A DNA stretch of 64,000 nt from Nocardia sp. NBC_00565 (GTDB lineage Bacteria; Actinomycetota; Actinomycetes; Mycobacteriales; Mycobacteriaceae), in NCBI RefSeq assembly GCF_036345915.1, contig NZ_CP107785.1:1860001-1924000 (forward strand), given 5' to 3'. This document shows positions 19,612 to 28,393 of this stretch, in pieces (positions within the stretch are counted from its first letter, which is position 1; every line of letters starts with the position of its first letter). Below the pieces are notes generated by a model that had not been told where the DNA came from, did no database searches, and saw only the letters and a list, made by a program, of their open reading frames with translations. Both the position numbers and the translations under genes were made by a program.

Positions 19612-19884
19612 TCAGGGTTTCGGCGCGATCCAGAGGGCTTCGGCCAGGGCGCAGAGGGTGCCGGTGGGGGTGGCGAGGGCGGCGCCGACGATGTGTTTGC
19701 GGCCGGTGTGGGTGATGGGCCAGGCGTAGGGGGTTTCGGGGTAGACGGGGCACAGTTGGGTGGCGGTGAGGGCGGCGGTGAGGCCGCCGACGCGCATGCC
19801 TTGTTTGCGCATGGCGGCCCAGCCGCCGGGGCAGTCGAGGGCGGCCCACACGACTTCCGGTGGGAGCCGGCCGGATTCGTCGGC
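19612..19884 (-). pseudogene. remnant of a hotdog-fold (thioesterase-like) protein
   Basis: Starting right after the DUF305 stop and in the same frame, the sequence reads ESGRLPPEVVWAALDCPGGW and later GRKHIVGAALATPTGTLCA then LAEALWI. This is the C-terminal half of the actinobacterial hotdog protein family with the VWAALDCP motif; the N-terminal half is missing. A GTG at 19851 could still start a 79-aa product. Confidence 0.6.
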
Positions 19885-19887
19885 GGT

Positions 19888-20544
19888 CTATTGCGGCGGT
19901 TGGCCGCCGAGTTGGGTGAGCAGCAGACTTATCACGCCCGCCTCCTGACTCTGGCTCTGGAACATCGAGCGCGCTGTTTCCTTGACCGGACCGGAGACCA
20001 GCAGTTCGTCGGCGGCGCGGGCCATGGTGAGTCCACCCTGGTGGTGGCGGAACATCAATTGCAGGAACAAGATTTCGGCGTCCCGGCCGCGGGCCGCGGC
20101 GAGGGCGTCGAGTTCGGCGGTTGTCGCCATACCCGGCATCGTGTCACCAGTGGCCGAACCCGCCGCGGGTGTGGCCGAATGATGGTGCGACGCAGCCGCA
20201 TCAGCGTGCAGCCAGGCCATCGGCCGTGACGACAACGGTGACGCATCGGCCAATCGGAGCCACCCGAGCATGGTTCCGATCTCGATGCGCTGCGCGTCCG
20301 AGAGTTGTTGCGCCAGACGCAGTACCGTCGGGTCGACCCCATGATCCAAGCGCTGCACCATGGTCAGCGCCTGCTGATGGTGCGCGGTCATATCCTGCGC
20401 GAACCCGATCTCCACCGAGTTGAGAATTGGTGCGGCCGTATGCTCTTCGGGCAATACCAGTGGCCGCAGCGCCGCCCCGACCACCACCAGAGCGAAGGCG
20501 AGCGAAGCGAGCGCGGCGGCTCGGATCCAGCGGGGCAAGGTCAC
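19888..20544 (-). CDS. DUF305 family protein with signal anchor
   Basis: 218 aa. N-terminal hydrophobic helix (about 8-30), then the two DUF305 halves, each with its histidine pair: FAQDMTAHHQQALTM and LMFRHHQGGLTMA. A histidine-rich insert (HADAAASHHHS) lies between them. The family is exported and often found near metal or copper genes; a metal role is possible but not shown. Its GTG overlaps the stop of the preceding LVIVD-repeat gene as GTGA, so the two are one operon. Confidence 0.88.
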   Translation of the reverse strand: MTLPRWIRAAALASLAFALVVVGAALRPLVLPEEHTAAPILNSVEIGFAQDMTAHHQQALTMVQRLDHGVDPTVLRLAQQLSDAQRIEIGTMLGWLRLADASPLSSRPMAWLHADAAASHHHSATPAAGSATGDTMPGMATTAELDALAAARGRDAEILFLQLMFRHHQGGLTMARAADELLVSGPVKETARSMFQSQSQEAGVISLLLTQLGGQPPQ

Positions 20545-22115
20545 GACCCTATGGTGGAGCGTTGGTCGGCGGGCACGGTGTACACATCGTTCTCGAGTTG
20601 CAGCACCATGAATCCGTTATCGGAGCAGGCGACGTACAGTTGGTTGCCGCGCCATTCCGGTGGCGAGAAGCACCAGTCGGTGGAGACGTCACCGAAGGCG
20701 AGATTGCCGGTGCGTGGGGTCAGTGCGTCCAACGGATTGAACTGACTCTCCAGGACGGCACGCGCGGCCGGCGGAGTGCTCATGAGCGGCACGCCGATGA
20801 TCGAGGCGAGGGCGTGCGGTGAGTTCCACAGACTGAGGTTCTGTCCGGTGCGCGCCGGCGGGTTGAAGTAGGCGATCTCATGGATGTTGTGTGGGTCGCG
20901 AATATCGAAAACCCTGATGCCGGAGGAGATCCAGCCGCACGCGAGCGCGGTGGGGTTGTCCTGGCGATCGGCGGCGCAGTAGTGCGATTCGTAGGCGAAG
21001 ATCGAACCGCCCATGGAGCTACCGATATTGCTGTCGATGTTCTGCACCAGGTTGATCTCCAGCTTGACCTTCCCGGCGACCTTCGGTGCGGTGTCGTTGG
21101 CGATATCGATGAGTTTCACACCGCCGGAACCACCTTCGTCCACGGTGTAGAGGTACGGCTTGCCGTCATAGGTAACCGGGATGCTGTGCTGGGTGGCCCA
21201 CCCGTCGGTCCAGAAGGTGCGGCCGATATGGGTGACCTGCGGGTTGGGGTCGCGACGCTGGATGGCGCTGATATCGAGCACGGTGAATCCGCCCAGTGCG
21301 GACAGGTACATCCGATTGCCGTCCGGGCTGATACCGAAACCGTGTGCCTCGATCCCCGTCAGCCCCTGCCAGATGACGTGCGGATTTGCCGGATCGGTGA
21401 GATCGACGGCGCTGACGAAGCCAGGCGCGATGCCCGAGGCCCAGTAGGTGCGGCCGTCGGGGGACCAGCCGCCTTCGTGCGTCGTAATCGGCAGCGGCAT
21501 CAGCAGATTCGTGCCGGGACCGGGATTGAGCAGCTTGGGATACGCGCAATCGGAGATGTCATAGACCGACAGATAACCGACGCCTTCAGCGATCGGCACA
21601 CCGGTGCCGACCAGCAACTTGCGTTCGGCATTGACTTTGAGGCTCTCCCAGGTGCCCGCCAGCATCGCCGGTTCGGTCAGCGTGACCGTCGGCTGCGGAT
21701 GCGCTGGATCGGAGACGTCGAGCACCTGGACGCCGCGACCCTCGCTGATCAGATCGCCCGGGAAGAACGAACCCATATAGGCGCAGTGTTCGAAGCTGGT
21801 GGAGGTGATGCCCGCGCCGCGTCCGGCATAGTTGCCGATCATCGACATATTGCAGCTGTAGCCCTGTGTGCTGCGCCTGCTGTCGCGGTCGGCGGCCGGG
21901 ACATCGCCCTGCAGCCCGGTTTCCGGCATCGATCCGGGTCCGCAGTCCGCGCGCGGGACCGAGGTGCGCCCGACGTCGAGGAATTCCTGGACCGCGGTAG
22001 CGATATCGGACTGCAGATCGGCCGATGCGCTGCTGGGCAGCATCATCGCGGCGATCACCGCGGTGGCGAGCAGGGCCAACGGGCGCACACGGCGCAGACT
22101 CAGCTTCGGGCGCAT
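20541..22115 (-). CDS. secreted LVIVD-repeat beta-propeller protein
   Basis: 524 aa with a signal peptide (about 1-32, LALLATAVIAAMM, cut near ASA). The mature part is built from repeats of the form RGVQVLDVSDPAHP, VDLTDPANPHV, FTVLDISAI, VKLIDIAN and IRVFDIRDPHN, i.e. LVIVD repeats that fold as a propeller. Six or more cysteines suggest disulfides. Found as a pair with a DUF305 protein; both are exported. Function unknown. Confidence 0.88.
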   Translation of the reverse strand: MRPKLSLRRVRPLALLATAVIAAMMLPSSASADLQSDIATAVQEFLDVGRTSVPRADCGPGSMPETGLQGDVPAADRDSRRSTQGYSCNMSMIGNYAGRGAGITSTSFEHCAYMGSFFPGDLISEGRGVQVLDVSDPAHPQPTVTLTEPAMLAGTWESLKVNAERKLLVGTGVPIAEGVGYLSVYDISDCAYPKLLNPGPGTNLLMPLPITTHEGGWSPDGRTYWASGIAPGFVSAVDLTDPANPHVIWQGLTGIEAHGFGISPDGNRMYLSALGGFTVLDISAIQRRDPNPQVTHIGRTFWTDGWATQHSIPVTYDGKPYLYTVDEGGSGGVKLIDIANDTAPKVAGKVKLEINLVQNIDSNIGSSMGGSIFAYESHYCAADRQDNPTALACGWISSGIRVFDIRDPHNIHEIAYFNPPARTGQNLSLWNSPHALASIIGVPLMSTPPAARAVLESQFNPLDALTPRTGNLAFGDVSTDWCFSPPEWRGNQLYVACSDNGFMVLQLENDVYTVPADQRSTIGS

Positions 22116-22253
22116 CGTTGCATCCCAACTTTCCTCATCGTGGACAATGCCGACTCAGACGGATAAGAACTGACTGCATAGTAGTAACAGTCAGTAACTT
22201 GTTGGAAGTGTTTCGAGGAAATCCCTGTTCGTTGACGTGTCGCGCAGTCGTGT

Positions 22254-22562
22254 TCAGTCGGCGGCGAGCACGGTGTTTTCGTGCGTCAGCAGCGTGGTGC
22301 AGACCTCGAGCCGGAACTGTCTGAGTTCGGCCGATCGCTCGGCCAGTGCCGACTGCGCCCGGACGTATTCGGCTCGCCCCGCCGATGTCTCGATGCGGAC
22401 CGGTTCGTGGCCGTCTTCGGTGAGATCGTGCGGACTCGCGCACATATCGAGTTCGCGTGCGGCGCAGGTGAACTCGCAGTAGTCGAACAGCGGGTCGGCG
22501 CAGATGAGCGGGGTCGGTTCGAAACCCCATTTATAGAAGTCGAATTGGGCATTGAGGTGCAG
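22254..22562 (-). pseudogene. C-terminal fragment paralogous to the gene at 29327-30229
   Basis: The frame reads LHLNAQFDFYKWGFEPTPLI, then CADPLFDYCEF, RELDMCASPHDLTEDGHEPV and RIETSAGRAEYVR. It aligns without gaps to the last 100 residues of the intact protein at 29327-30229 (LHANMDLYKWGFATSPLI ... RIETPAGRADYAR). The first two thirds are gone. A recent paralog or allele must have existed 7 kb away. Confidence 0.75.
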
Positions 22563-22650
22563 GCTTCGAGTGGTTGATCAGTGGCGGACGGGCGGCCTTC
22601 TGTCGAACGCGCTCTCTTGCCGAGGACGGGGTGGTCTCGGCGCTGTGTGG

Positions 22651-23337
22651 TCAGGCCGTGAATCCGCCGTCGATGGTGATGCTGGTGCCGGTGATGAAGC
22701 GGGCGTCGGGGCCGGTGAGGTAGGCGACCATGGCGCCGATTTCGTCGGGGGTGCCGAGGCGCTGTAGTGCCATGTGCTCGGTGAGGCGGGCGGCTGCGGG
22801 GCTGTCGGCGGGCATGCGGTCGTTGGCGGTGGGGCCGGGCTGGATGTTGTTCACGGTGATGCCGCGCGGTCCGAGGTCGCGAGCCAGCCCGCGGACCAGC
22901 CCCTGCAGCGCGGCCTTGGTCATGGCGTAGACCGCGCCTCCGGAAAACGGAACCCGATCGGCGTTGACACTGCCGATGGTGACGATGCGGCCGCCGTCGG
23001 GCAGATGGCCCAGCGCCGCGCGGAGAGTGTGCAGCACCCCGTGCACGTTCACCTGGAGCATCCGATCGATCTGATCGGACGCCAGTTCGTCGAACCGGCC
23101 GACGGCGGCGACGCCGGCGTTGGCGACCACGACATCCAGACGCCCGAAAGCGGCCACTGTCTGCTCGACCACGGCGTCCACGGCGTCGCGGTCGCTGCTG
23201 TCGGCGCGGACGGCCAGGACGCTGCCCGGGCCGAATTCGGTGACGATCGCCTCGGCGCGGGTCCGCGGGGCGCGCCGGATGCTCAGCCTGCGCCGTGCCG
23301 ATCTCGACACGCATTTCCCCGGGTTGCTCGATGCCAT
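22651..23337 (-). pseudogene. N-terminally truncated short-chain dehydrogenase
   Basis: The C-terminal three quarters of an SDR are intact: VVVANAGVAAVGRFDELA, TIGSVNAD, the YAMTK catalytic pair and ITGTSITIDGGF. The first beta strand and the glycine-rich cofactor loop (TGxxxGIG) are absent; they are replaced by an arginine-rich stretch (SARRRLSIRRAPRTR) of different origin. The product could not bind NAD(P) normally. Confidence 0.6.
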
Positions 23338-23533
23338 CCTCGACACCGCGCCCGAGATGTTGTGACCGGCACCGGCTACCCTCCGCAATCGGATCTCAAA
23401 GCCTCACCGGCGGCCGCAACAACGTTATCCATGCGGGCCGATCCGTCGGCAGAGAAGCGACCTATGTTTCTGGGAAGGGACCTTCTACCACGTAAGATGA
23501 CCGGTACGGGTCCACTCCTCGAGGAGGCTGGCG

Positions 23534-24256
23534 ATGACCGACAGCCCGCGTTCGATCGCCGAAATCGACAAAACGCTCCCATCGGGTGCGGATCAGGAGC
23601 GATTTTCCGGCTACGGGGTGATGGGGATGCCATTCGCCAGCGGCCACTACTTGGCGTTTCGGCATTTCCCTGCCAGCTCGGTCGGTGCAGGGTACGACTC
23701 GGTGTGGCATCGAGACCCGGCCGGCGAATGGGTGATCTACAGCAGTGTTTCCCCGGAGGCCAGCTGTGCCCGCTATTTCGGCTCGGCGCTCGAAGACGCG
23801 CGGGTCGAACACATCTCGGTGACCTGGACGGGTCCGTCCGCGTTCACAGTGGAGGTGCGGGACAGGCTCGTATGGAATCTCGAGCTGGGACGATCGGCGG
23901 CGACGGCGGCGATGACGGGTCTCGGTCGCATGCTGCCCGCGGCTTTGTGGCGGCGCCCTGCCGTCCTGTCGCTCATGTCGCGGGTTGCGGGTCCGGCGCT
24001 GGGCGTCGGGCGGGTGCGGCTCAGCGGCACTTCCCCGAACGGTCAATGGTTCCTGGCCAATCCGAGGATGCTGTGGACCGTCGAGAACAGTGGTGCACGG
24101 ATCGATGGAATCGATCTCGGTCCTGCGGGGCCGCTGGCCGAGCAGGCGAGGTTGGGGGACTTCTGGCTGCCGCAACGCGGAATGTTCGTCGTGGGCGAGG
24201 CATATTTCGAGCAGTACGATGCGGCGCGCCATCAGGCGGCCCGCCCCGGCTCATGA
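23534..24256 (+). CDS. conserved hypothetical protein
   Basis: 240 aa; the ATG has GAGGAGG seven bases upstream, so it is clearly translated. It has no signal peptide or membrane helix. Visible features are a beta-rich first half (SGHYLAFRHFPASSVGAGYD, EWVIYSSVSPEASCARYF, VEHISVTWTGPSAFTVEV) and a second half with ALGVGRVRLSGTSPNGQWF. The pattern resembles single-domain beta-sandwich/lipocalin-like proteins of actinobacteria, but I cannot name a family. Confidence 0.7.
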   Translation: MTDSPRSIAEIDKTLPSGADQERFSGYGVMGMPFASGHYLAFRHFPASSVGAGYDSVWHRDPAGEWVIYSSVSPEASCARYFGSALEDARVEHISVTWTGPSAFTVEVRDRLVWNLELGRSAATAAMTGLGRMLPAALWRRPAVLSLMSRVAGPALGVGRVRLSGTSPNGQWFLANPRMLWTVENSGARIDGIDLGPAGPLAEQARLGDFWLPQRGMFVVGEAYFEQYDAARHQAARPGS

Positions 24257-24271
24257 TGGGCGCTCTCGCGG

Positions 24272-24427
24272 GTGCCGGATGTGCGGCCGGCCGACGGCAA
24301 CGGCATCGAACTGTGCCGCGACCTGCTCTTCGGCGACACCACCGGCAGATTACGGTGCTTGATGCTGACCTTGTTCACCGACGACGAGGCCAGGCACGAC
24401 GCGATGCTGCCCACGGGCTGCCGGTAG
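24272..24427 (+). pseudogene. fragment of a DevR/NarL-type response regulator receiver domain
   Basis: The 51-codon frame reads [20 protein letters not shown], then [20 protein letters not shown]. This is the central part of a DevR/DosR-type receiver: the phospho-acceptor strand ([16 protein letters not shown]) and the LRCLILT strand with the switch residue. The start of the receiver, the rest of it and the DNA-binding domain are missing, and ADDED small changes (RPADG for RLPDG) suggest decay. Confidence 0.6.
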
Positions 24428-24455
24428 TTGCGGCGCCCCCGTGGGCAGCGCACGA

Positions 24456-24947
24456 TCACTCGTATAGCTGCACAGCGGATACGTCCACACCCAGTCCGTT
24501 CTCTCCCAGCGGTGAGCCCGCCAGCGGTGAGTTGTCGAGGTATCGGATCTCGTAGACCCGTTCGGCGAACTTCCAGCCGTCGGCTGTTCGCCGGTAGCGA
24601 TCGTGGTAGATCGCATAGTTCAAATGCGAACTGCCGGTTTTCAACCGGCCGAGTTCACAGATGTGGGCGCGGCCGGAGGCGGTGTCGCCGTCGATGTCGA
24701 TCGCGCCGGGATGGGTGTGCTGAATGAAGTAGTCCCAGGCGTCTTGCATTCGCCGCATTTTGGTCTGGAAGTCGGCGCGGCCGGCGAGTTCGATACCTGC
24801 GTCGGGGATGCGTAACACCCCGTCGTCGGTGAACAGTGATGCCAGGCGGTCGAAGTCGCGCATCATCACCGCGTCGGGGAATTCGCCGCGGAGCGCTTCG
24901 ATCTCGATACGGTCAGCGAGTGACCGAAAGTCGTTGGGTATCAGCAT
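24456..24947 (-). CDS. SnoaL/NTF2-like protein
   Basis: 163 aa forming one NTF2-like domain: N-terminal helix pair (ALRGEFPDAVMMRDFDRLAS), LFTDDGVLRIPDAG, a THPGAIDIDGDTASGRAHIC strand and DGWKFAERVYEIRY. Such domains act as small-molecule isomerases, hydrolases or dehydratases, or just bind ligands. Its start overlaps the end of the FMN-reductase remnant frame upstream, so the two were one operon. Function not assigned. Confidence 0.82.
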   Translation of the reverse strand: MLIPNDFRSLADRIEIEALRGEFPDAVMMRDFDRLASLFTDDGVLRIPDAGIELAGRADFQTKMRRMQDAWDYFIQHTHPGAIDIDGDTASGRAHICELGRLKTGSSHLNYAIYHDRYRRTADGWKFAERVYEIRYLDNSPLAGSPLGENGLGVDVSAVQLYE

Positions 24948-25546
24948 GATTGGCTCCTTCAGAGTTGAATTGCGGGGTATCGGTGCCGACCTGCCGTAAC
25001 GGCGCGAGCGCGGCGCTCCATTCGACGACCTGATCCAGCAGCGTGTTCAGAGCTGTGGTGTGGTGGTCACCCGGTTTGAAGGCGGTGTAGTTCTCGAAAT
25101 CGGTGAGCACCGAGATCGCGACCTGGTGGCTCACATCGGCCATGCGCAGGGCGCTGCAGACCAGCCGCAGATGCTCCACCGCGCGGACGCCGCCACCGGC
25201 GCCGTAGGAGACGAATCCGACCGCCTTGTCGGCCCACTGCGCGAACAGGTGGTCGATGGCGTTCTTCAGCACGCCGGGGGGCCGAGTGGTTGTACTCGGG
25301 GGTCACCATCACGAAGCCGTCGAACGGGGCGATCCGCTCGGCCCAGGCGCGGGTGTGCTCATGTACGGACGGGCCGAACATCGGCGCCACCGGCTCGTCC
25401 AGATGCGGTAGTGGGTGGTCGCGCAGGTCGATCAGTTCGAACTCGGCGTCGCCGCGCCGCGATGCCGAGTCCAGAACCCACTGGGCGACCTGCGGACCGT
25501 TACGGTTGGGCCGGGTACTGCCGAGGATGATGCCGATTCTGATCAT
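24913..25546 (-). pseudogene. NADPH-dependent FMN reductase with a frameshift
   Basis: Frame 1 from the ATG at 25546 gives the flavodoxin-like start MIRIGIILGSTRPNRNGPQV and runs to VMVTPEYNHS. There the frame is lost in a run of six G (plus strand 25276-25281). The next frame continues exactly as expected, GVLKNAIDHLFAQWADKAVG then FVSYGAGGG, to a stop at 24913. Five G instead of six would restore one ~210-aa protein. Either a real one-base insertion or a sequencing error. Confidence 0.8.
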
Positions 25547-25616
25547 GTCCGGAACTCCTGCTCTGCTGAAAGTGTCACGACCTTCCGACGACGCAGCCGG
25601 CCGGAATGTCAGGCCG

Positions 25617-25643
25617 TCTCACAGTTCGGGTCGCTGTTTCGTC
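25617..25643 (+). promoter_or_regulatory. candidate ECF41 self-promoter
   Basis: TCTCACA, then 16 bases, then CGTC. The known ECF41 promoter is TGTCACA-N16-CGTC, so this has one mismatch and the exact spacing. It lies 38 bases before the sigma-factor ATG and a GAAGGAG ribosome site follows. Confidence 0.55.
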
Positions 25644-25681
25644 AATAAGGTGAGGCCGCATCGACCGAAGGAGCCGACACC

Positions 25682-26572
25682 ATGACCGATCCGCAACTGC
25701 GCTCGGTGATCAGCGAACGCCGTCAGCTGATCAATCTCGCCTACCGGTTGCTCGGCTCGCTGGCCGAAGCCGAGGATGTGGTGCAGGAGACCTACGCGCG
25801 CTGGTACGCGTTATCCGAGGGGCAGCGGCACGATGTGGCGGCGCCCGGCGCTTGGTTGACGACGGTCGCCAGCCGCATCTGCCTCGATCTGCTCGGCTCG
25901 GCCCGAGCCAGGCGGGAACGCTATGTGGGCGAATGGATTCCGGAGCCGGTACCCGACCGTTCCGAATGGCTCGGTGGTCCCGCCCCCGCCGATCCCGCCG
26001 ACCGGGTCACCCTCGACGAGTCGATCGGTATGGCCTTCCTCGTCGTGCTGGATTCCATGACACCGGCCGAGCGGGTGGCGTTCGTCCTGCACGACGTCTT
26101 CCGCTACTCCTTCGCCGAGGTCGCCGACATCGTTGGGCGCACCCCGGCGGCCTGCCGCCAGCTCGCCTCCTCCGCCCGCCGCCGCATCCGTACATCGCAG
26201 GGCCCGGCGAGCACCCAGCGCGCCGAGGTGGTCAGGGACTTCAAACGGGCCTGGGAGACAAGGGATATCGAGGCCCTGATCGGTTTGCTCGATCCGCAGG
26301 CGACCGCGACCGCCGACAGCGGCGGCCTGGCTCCGGCTTTCCGCCACCCGATAACCGGCGGCGAGCAGATCGCCCGCGCCTGGATCGAAATCGCCGCCCG
26401 AGGCCCCGAGGTGACGCTGCTCGAGCGCACGGTGAACGGCCAACCCGGCCTGGTGGCGCAGCTCGCCGACGCCATCGTGTCGGTCTACGCCTTCGATATC
26501 GCCGACGGCCGGATCACCCGCATCTGGGCGATCCGGAATCCGGAGAAACTGCGGCCCTGGACAGCGGGCTGA
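25682..26572 (+). CDS. ECF41-type RNA polymerase sigma factor with SnoaL-like C-terminal domain (SigJ-like)
   Basis: 296 aa. Region 2 (about 8-75; RLLGSLAEAEDVVQETYARW), the WIPEPVPD linker typical of the group, region 4 (about 115-168; VLHDVFRYSFAEVADIVGRT), then a 120-residue SnoaL-like domain ending RNPEKLRPW, matching the NPDKL signature of ECF41 factors. In this group the C-terminal extension replaces an anti-sigma factor and tunes activity. ECF41 genes normally sit beside an oxidoreductase or similar target gene; here the divergent neighbour is a broken FMN reductase. Confidence 0.92.
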   Translation: MTDPQLRSVISERRQLINLAYRLLGSLAEAEDVVQETYARWYALSEGQRHDVAAPGAWLTTVASRICLDLLGSARARRERYVGEWIPEPVPDRSEWLGGPAPADPADRVTLDESIGMAFLVVLDSMTPAERVAFVLHDVFRYSFAEVADIVGRTPAACRQLASSARRRIRTSQGPASTQRAEVVRDFKRAWETRDIEALIGLLDPQATATADSGGLAPAFRHPITGGEQIARAWIEIAARGPEVTLLERTVNGQPGLVAQLADAIVSVYAFDIADGRITRIWAIRNPEKLRPWTAG

Positions 26573-26637
26573 ACTGCCGTAACCACTGAGGATCCGACGG
26601 GCGGCTTCGTCACCCCGGCGAAAGGATTTCTGCGGTC

Positions 26638-26853
26638 GGGGCGCGCGCGGTTGTAAAGCTGTATCTGCCGCTGCTGGCCGAGCGCTTCGCCCGGCAGCAG
26701 TCGCACGCTCGGGCCAAGGTGGTCCGGCACGAAGAGTGGATCGTGGACGACTCGGCCGGGTTGCCGGTGGCCGAGGTGCGGCCGATCCGCGACGATATCG
26801 GTCGACGCGTGATCGACCTGCTGGCCGGCCTCGACCTCTCGGTCACCTCCTGA
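26638..26853 (+). pseudogene. arsenate-reductase-like remnant with internal deletion
   Basis: One frame joins VVKLYLPLLAERFARQQ, typical of the N-terminal helical bundle of two-domain actinobacterial arsenate reductases, to HEEWIVDDSAGLPVAEVRPI then RDDIGRRVIDLLAGL, the end of the low-molecular-weight phosphatase domain. The catalytic P-loop (CxxxxxRS) and everything between is missing, and no start codon with a ribosome site remains. Confidence 0.6.
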
Positions 26854-27085
26854 CCGTCACCGGCCGCCGTCGACCCCAACCGCACCGGGTCGTTCACCAC
26901 CTCGAGGTCCGGTTGTCAGCCAGGCGGCATGTGACGTGACGCGCGAGCCGCACCCGTGGCCAAGCCTGGCTCGGTCCCGGGCAAATGGCACTCGCTGACT
27001 GCCAGTGATGAAATGCTAAGGGGCCGACGCTTTTCGAGCCACGAATCCTGGCTATGGTTGCCAGCGACGATCAGCCGACGGGAGC

Positions 27086-28114
27086 GTGAACGTGACCACC
27101 GAAATTGCGCGCCTACCGGCGATCGACGTCATGATCCCGGTAGCAGCCAAGGACCTACCCAGCCTCGACGCCTGTATCACCGGGCTGAGGGCACACTGCC
27201 GTAATCCGATCCGATCGGTGAATATCGTCGGGTCCGCGCGACTCCGCGCACAGGTGCGGACCGGGCACGTGGTGCAGTGGATCGATGAGGAAGCGGTCTC
27301 GCCGACACCGGCCTCCATCGAGGCGATCCTGTGCGCAGCGGGCGGCGATCACCACAATTCGTCCTGGTATTTCCAGCAGCTGATCAAACTGAACTGCTTC
27401 CGCATCCTGCCGAGTACGGTCCAGCACCTCCTGGTGCTCGACGCGGACTACGCGCTCGTCGACGATGTCGTGTTCGTCGAAGACGATGGTAGATCCTATC
27501 TGGCACTTGGCTATCCGCTGCAATGGCACCTCGACACCCGCCAGCACGCGATCCCCGCCCGCCACTCCGCGATCACCGCAGCGACCCGGCTGCTTGCCGG
27601 GTGGCGGCCGGTCGACCCATACAGCGGGATGCAGCATCACATGGTGTTCGACAGACAAATCCTCGCGGACCTGATGCGACGAGTCGAGGATCAGCACGAG
27701 CGACCGTTCTGGGAGGCATTCCTGGCGACAATAGAACACGCCAAATGGACCGGTGCTTCGGAGTATGTGCTCTACCGCCACTTCGCAGCGAAGTTCTTCC
27801 CGGAACAGATCCGGTCACGACATCTCGACGCCATCGACATCATCCAGCCCGCCGAAAACGCTTTGTGGACATTGACCGACGCTGTCACCAGCGTCCGCCG
27901 GGCGGGCGTCAAGGCGATCGGATGCCACAGTTTCCTCAACTACCGCAACCGGATTGCCACCATGGACTACATACCCGACCAGTTACGCAGCCAGCTGCAA
28001 ACAACCCCTGGGGCGCTGATGCTCGACCTCAACCAAGGTGCCCTCCACATCGCCCCCGCAACCCCACCCCTGGGTCGCGCCGAGTGTCTGGGGCGAACCC
28101 CAGGTCGTGGGTGA
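27086..28114 (+). CDS. DUF6492 family protein (glycosyltransferase-like)
   Basis: 342 aa. N-terminal Rossmann-like start IDVMIPVAAKDLPSLDACIT, a central HLLVLDADYALVDDVVF containing the DAD motif expected of a metal-dependent nucleotide-sugar enzyme, and a C-terminal half with SGMQHHMVFDRQILADLM and TGASEYVLYRHFA. This is the layout of DUF6492, related to GT-A glycosyltransferases. Acceptor and sugar are unknown. GTG starts at 27086 or 27092 follow GACGGGAGC. No other polysaccharide genes are near. Confidence 0.75.
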   Translation: MNVTTEIARLPAIDVMIPVAAKDLPSLDACITGLRAHCRNPIRSVNIVGSARLRAQVRTGHVVQWIDEEAVSPTPASIEAILCAAGGDHHNSSWYFQQLIKLNCFRILPSTVQHLLVLDADYALVDDVVFVEDDGRSYLALGYPLQWHLDTRQHAIPARHSAITAATRLLAGWRPVDPYSGMQHHMVFDRQILADLMRRVEDQHERPFWEAFLATIEHAKWTGASEYVLYRHFAAKFFPEQIRSRHLDAIDIIQPAENALWTLTDAVTSVRRAGVKAIGCHSFLNYRNRIATMDYIPDQLRSQLQTTPGALMLDLNQGALHIAPATPPLGRAECLGRTPGRG

Positions 28115-28393
28115 AGTGTCGTTCGCCGAGTGGACCAGTGACGGCCGCCCCCCGACCCCCTGCTGGCGAGGGCTACGCCCCGACAAGGCGCCGCGTGATG
28201 TGAAGCGCGAATGACCACTCACGCCGATGTCCACCTGCCGACATCCGAAATGCCGAGTTGCGTATCTGCATCCACGGCGGCGGAGTGACGCCTCGGAGCA
28301 CTGAGAATCCGTGTGAATTCGGTTGCCAAGCAAGCGCTTTCCGCCGTATCGTCCGCATCATGCCCACCAACTTTCGCTGCGGCCAGGGGTGAA

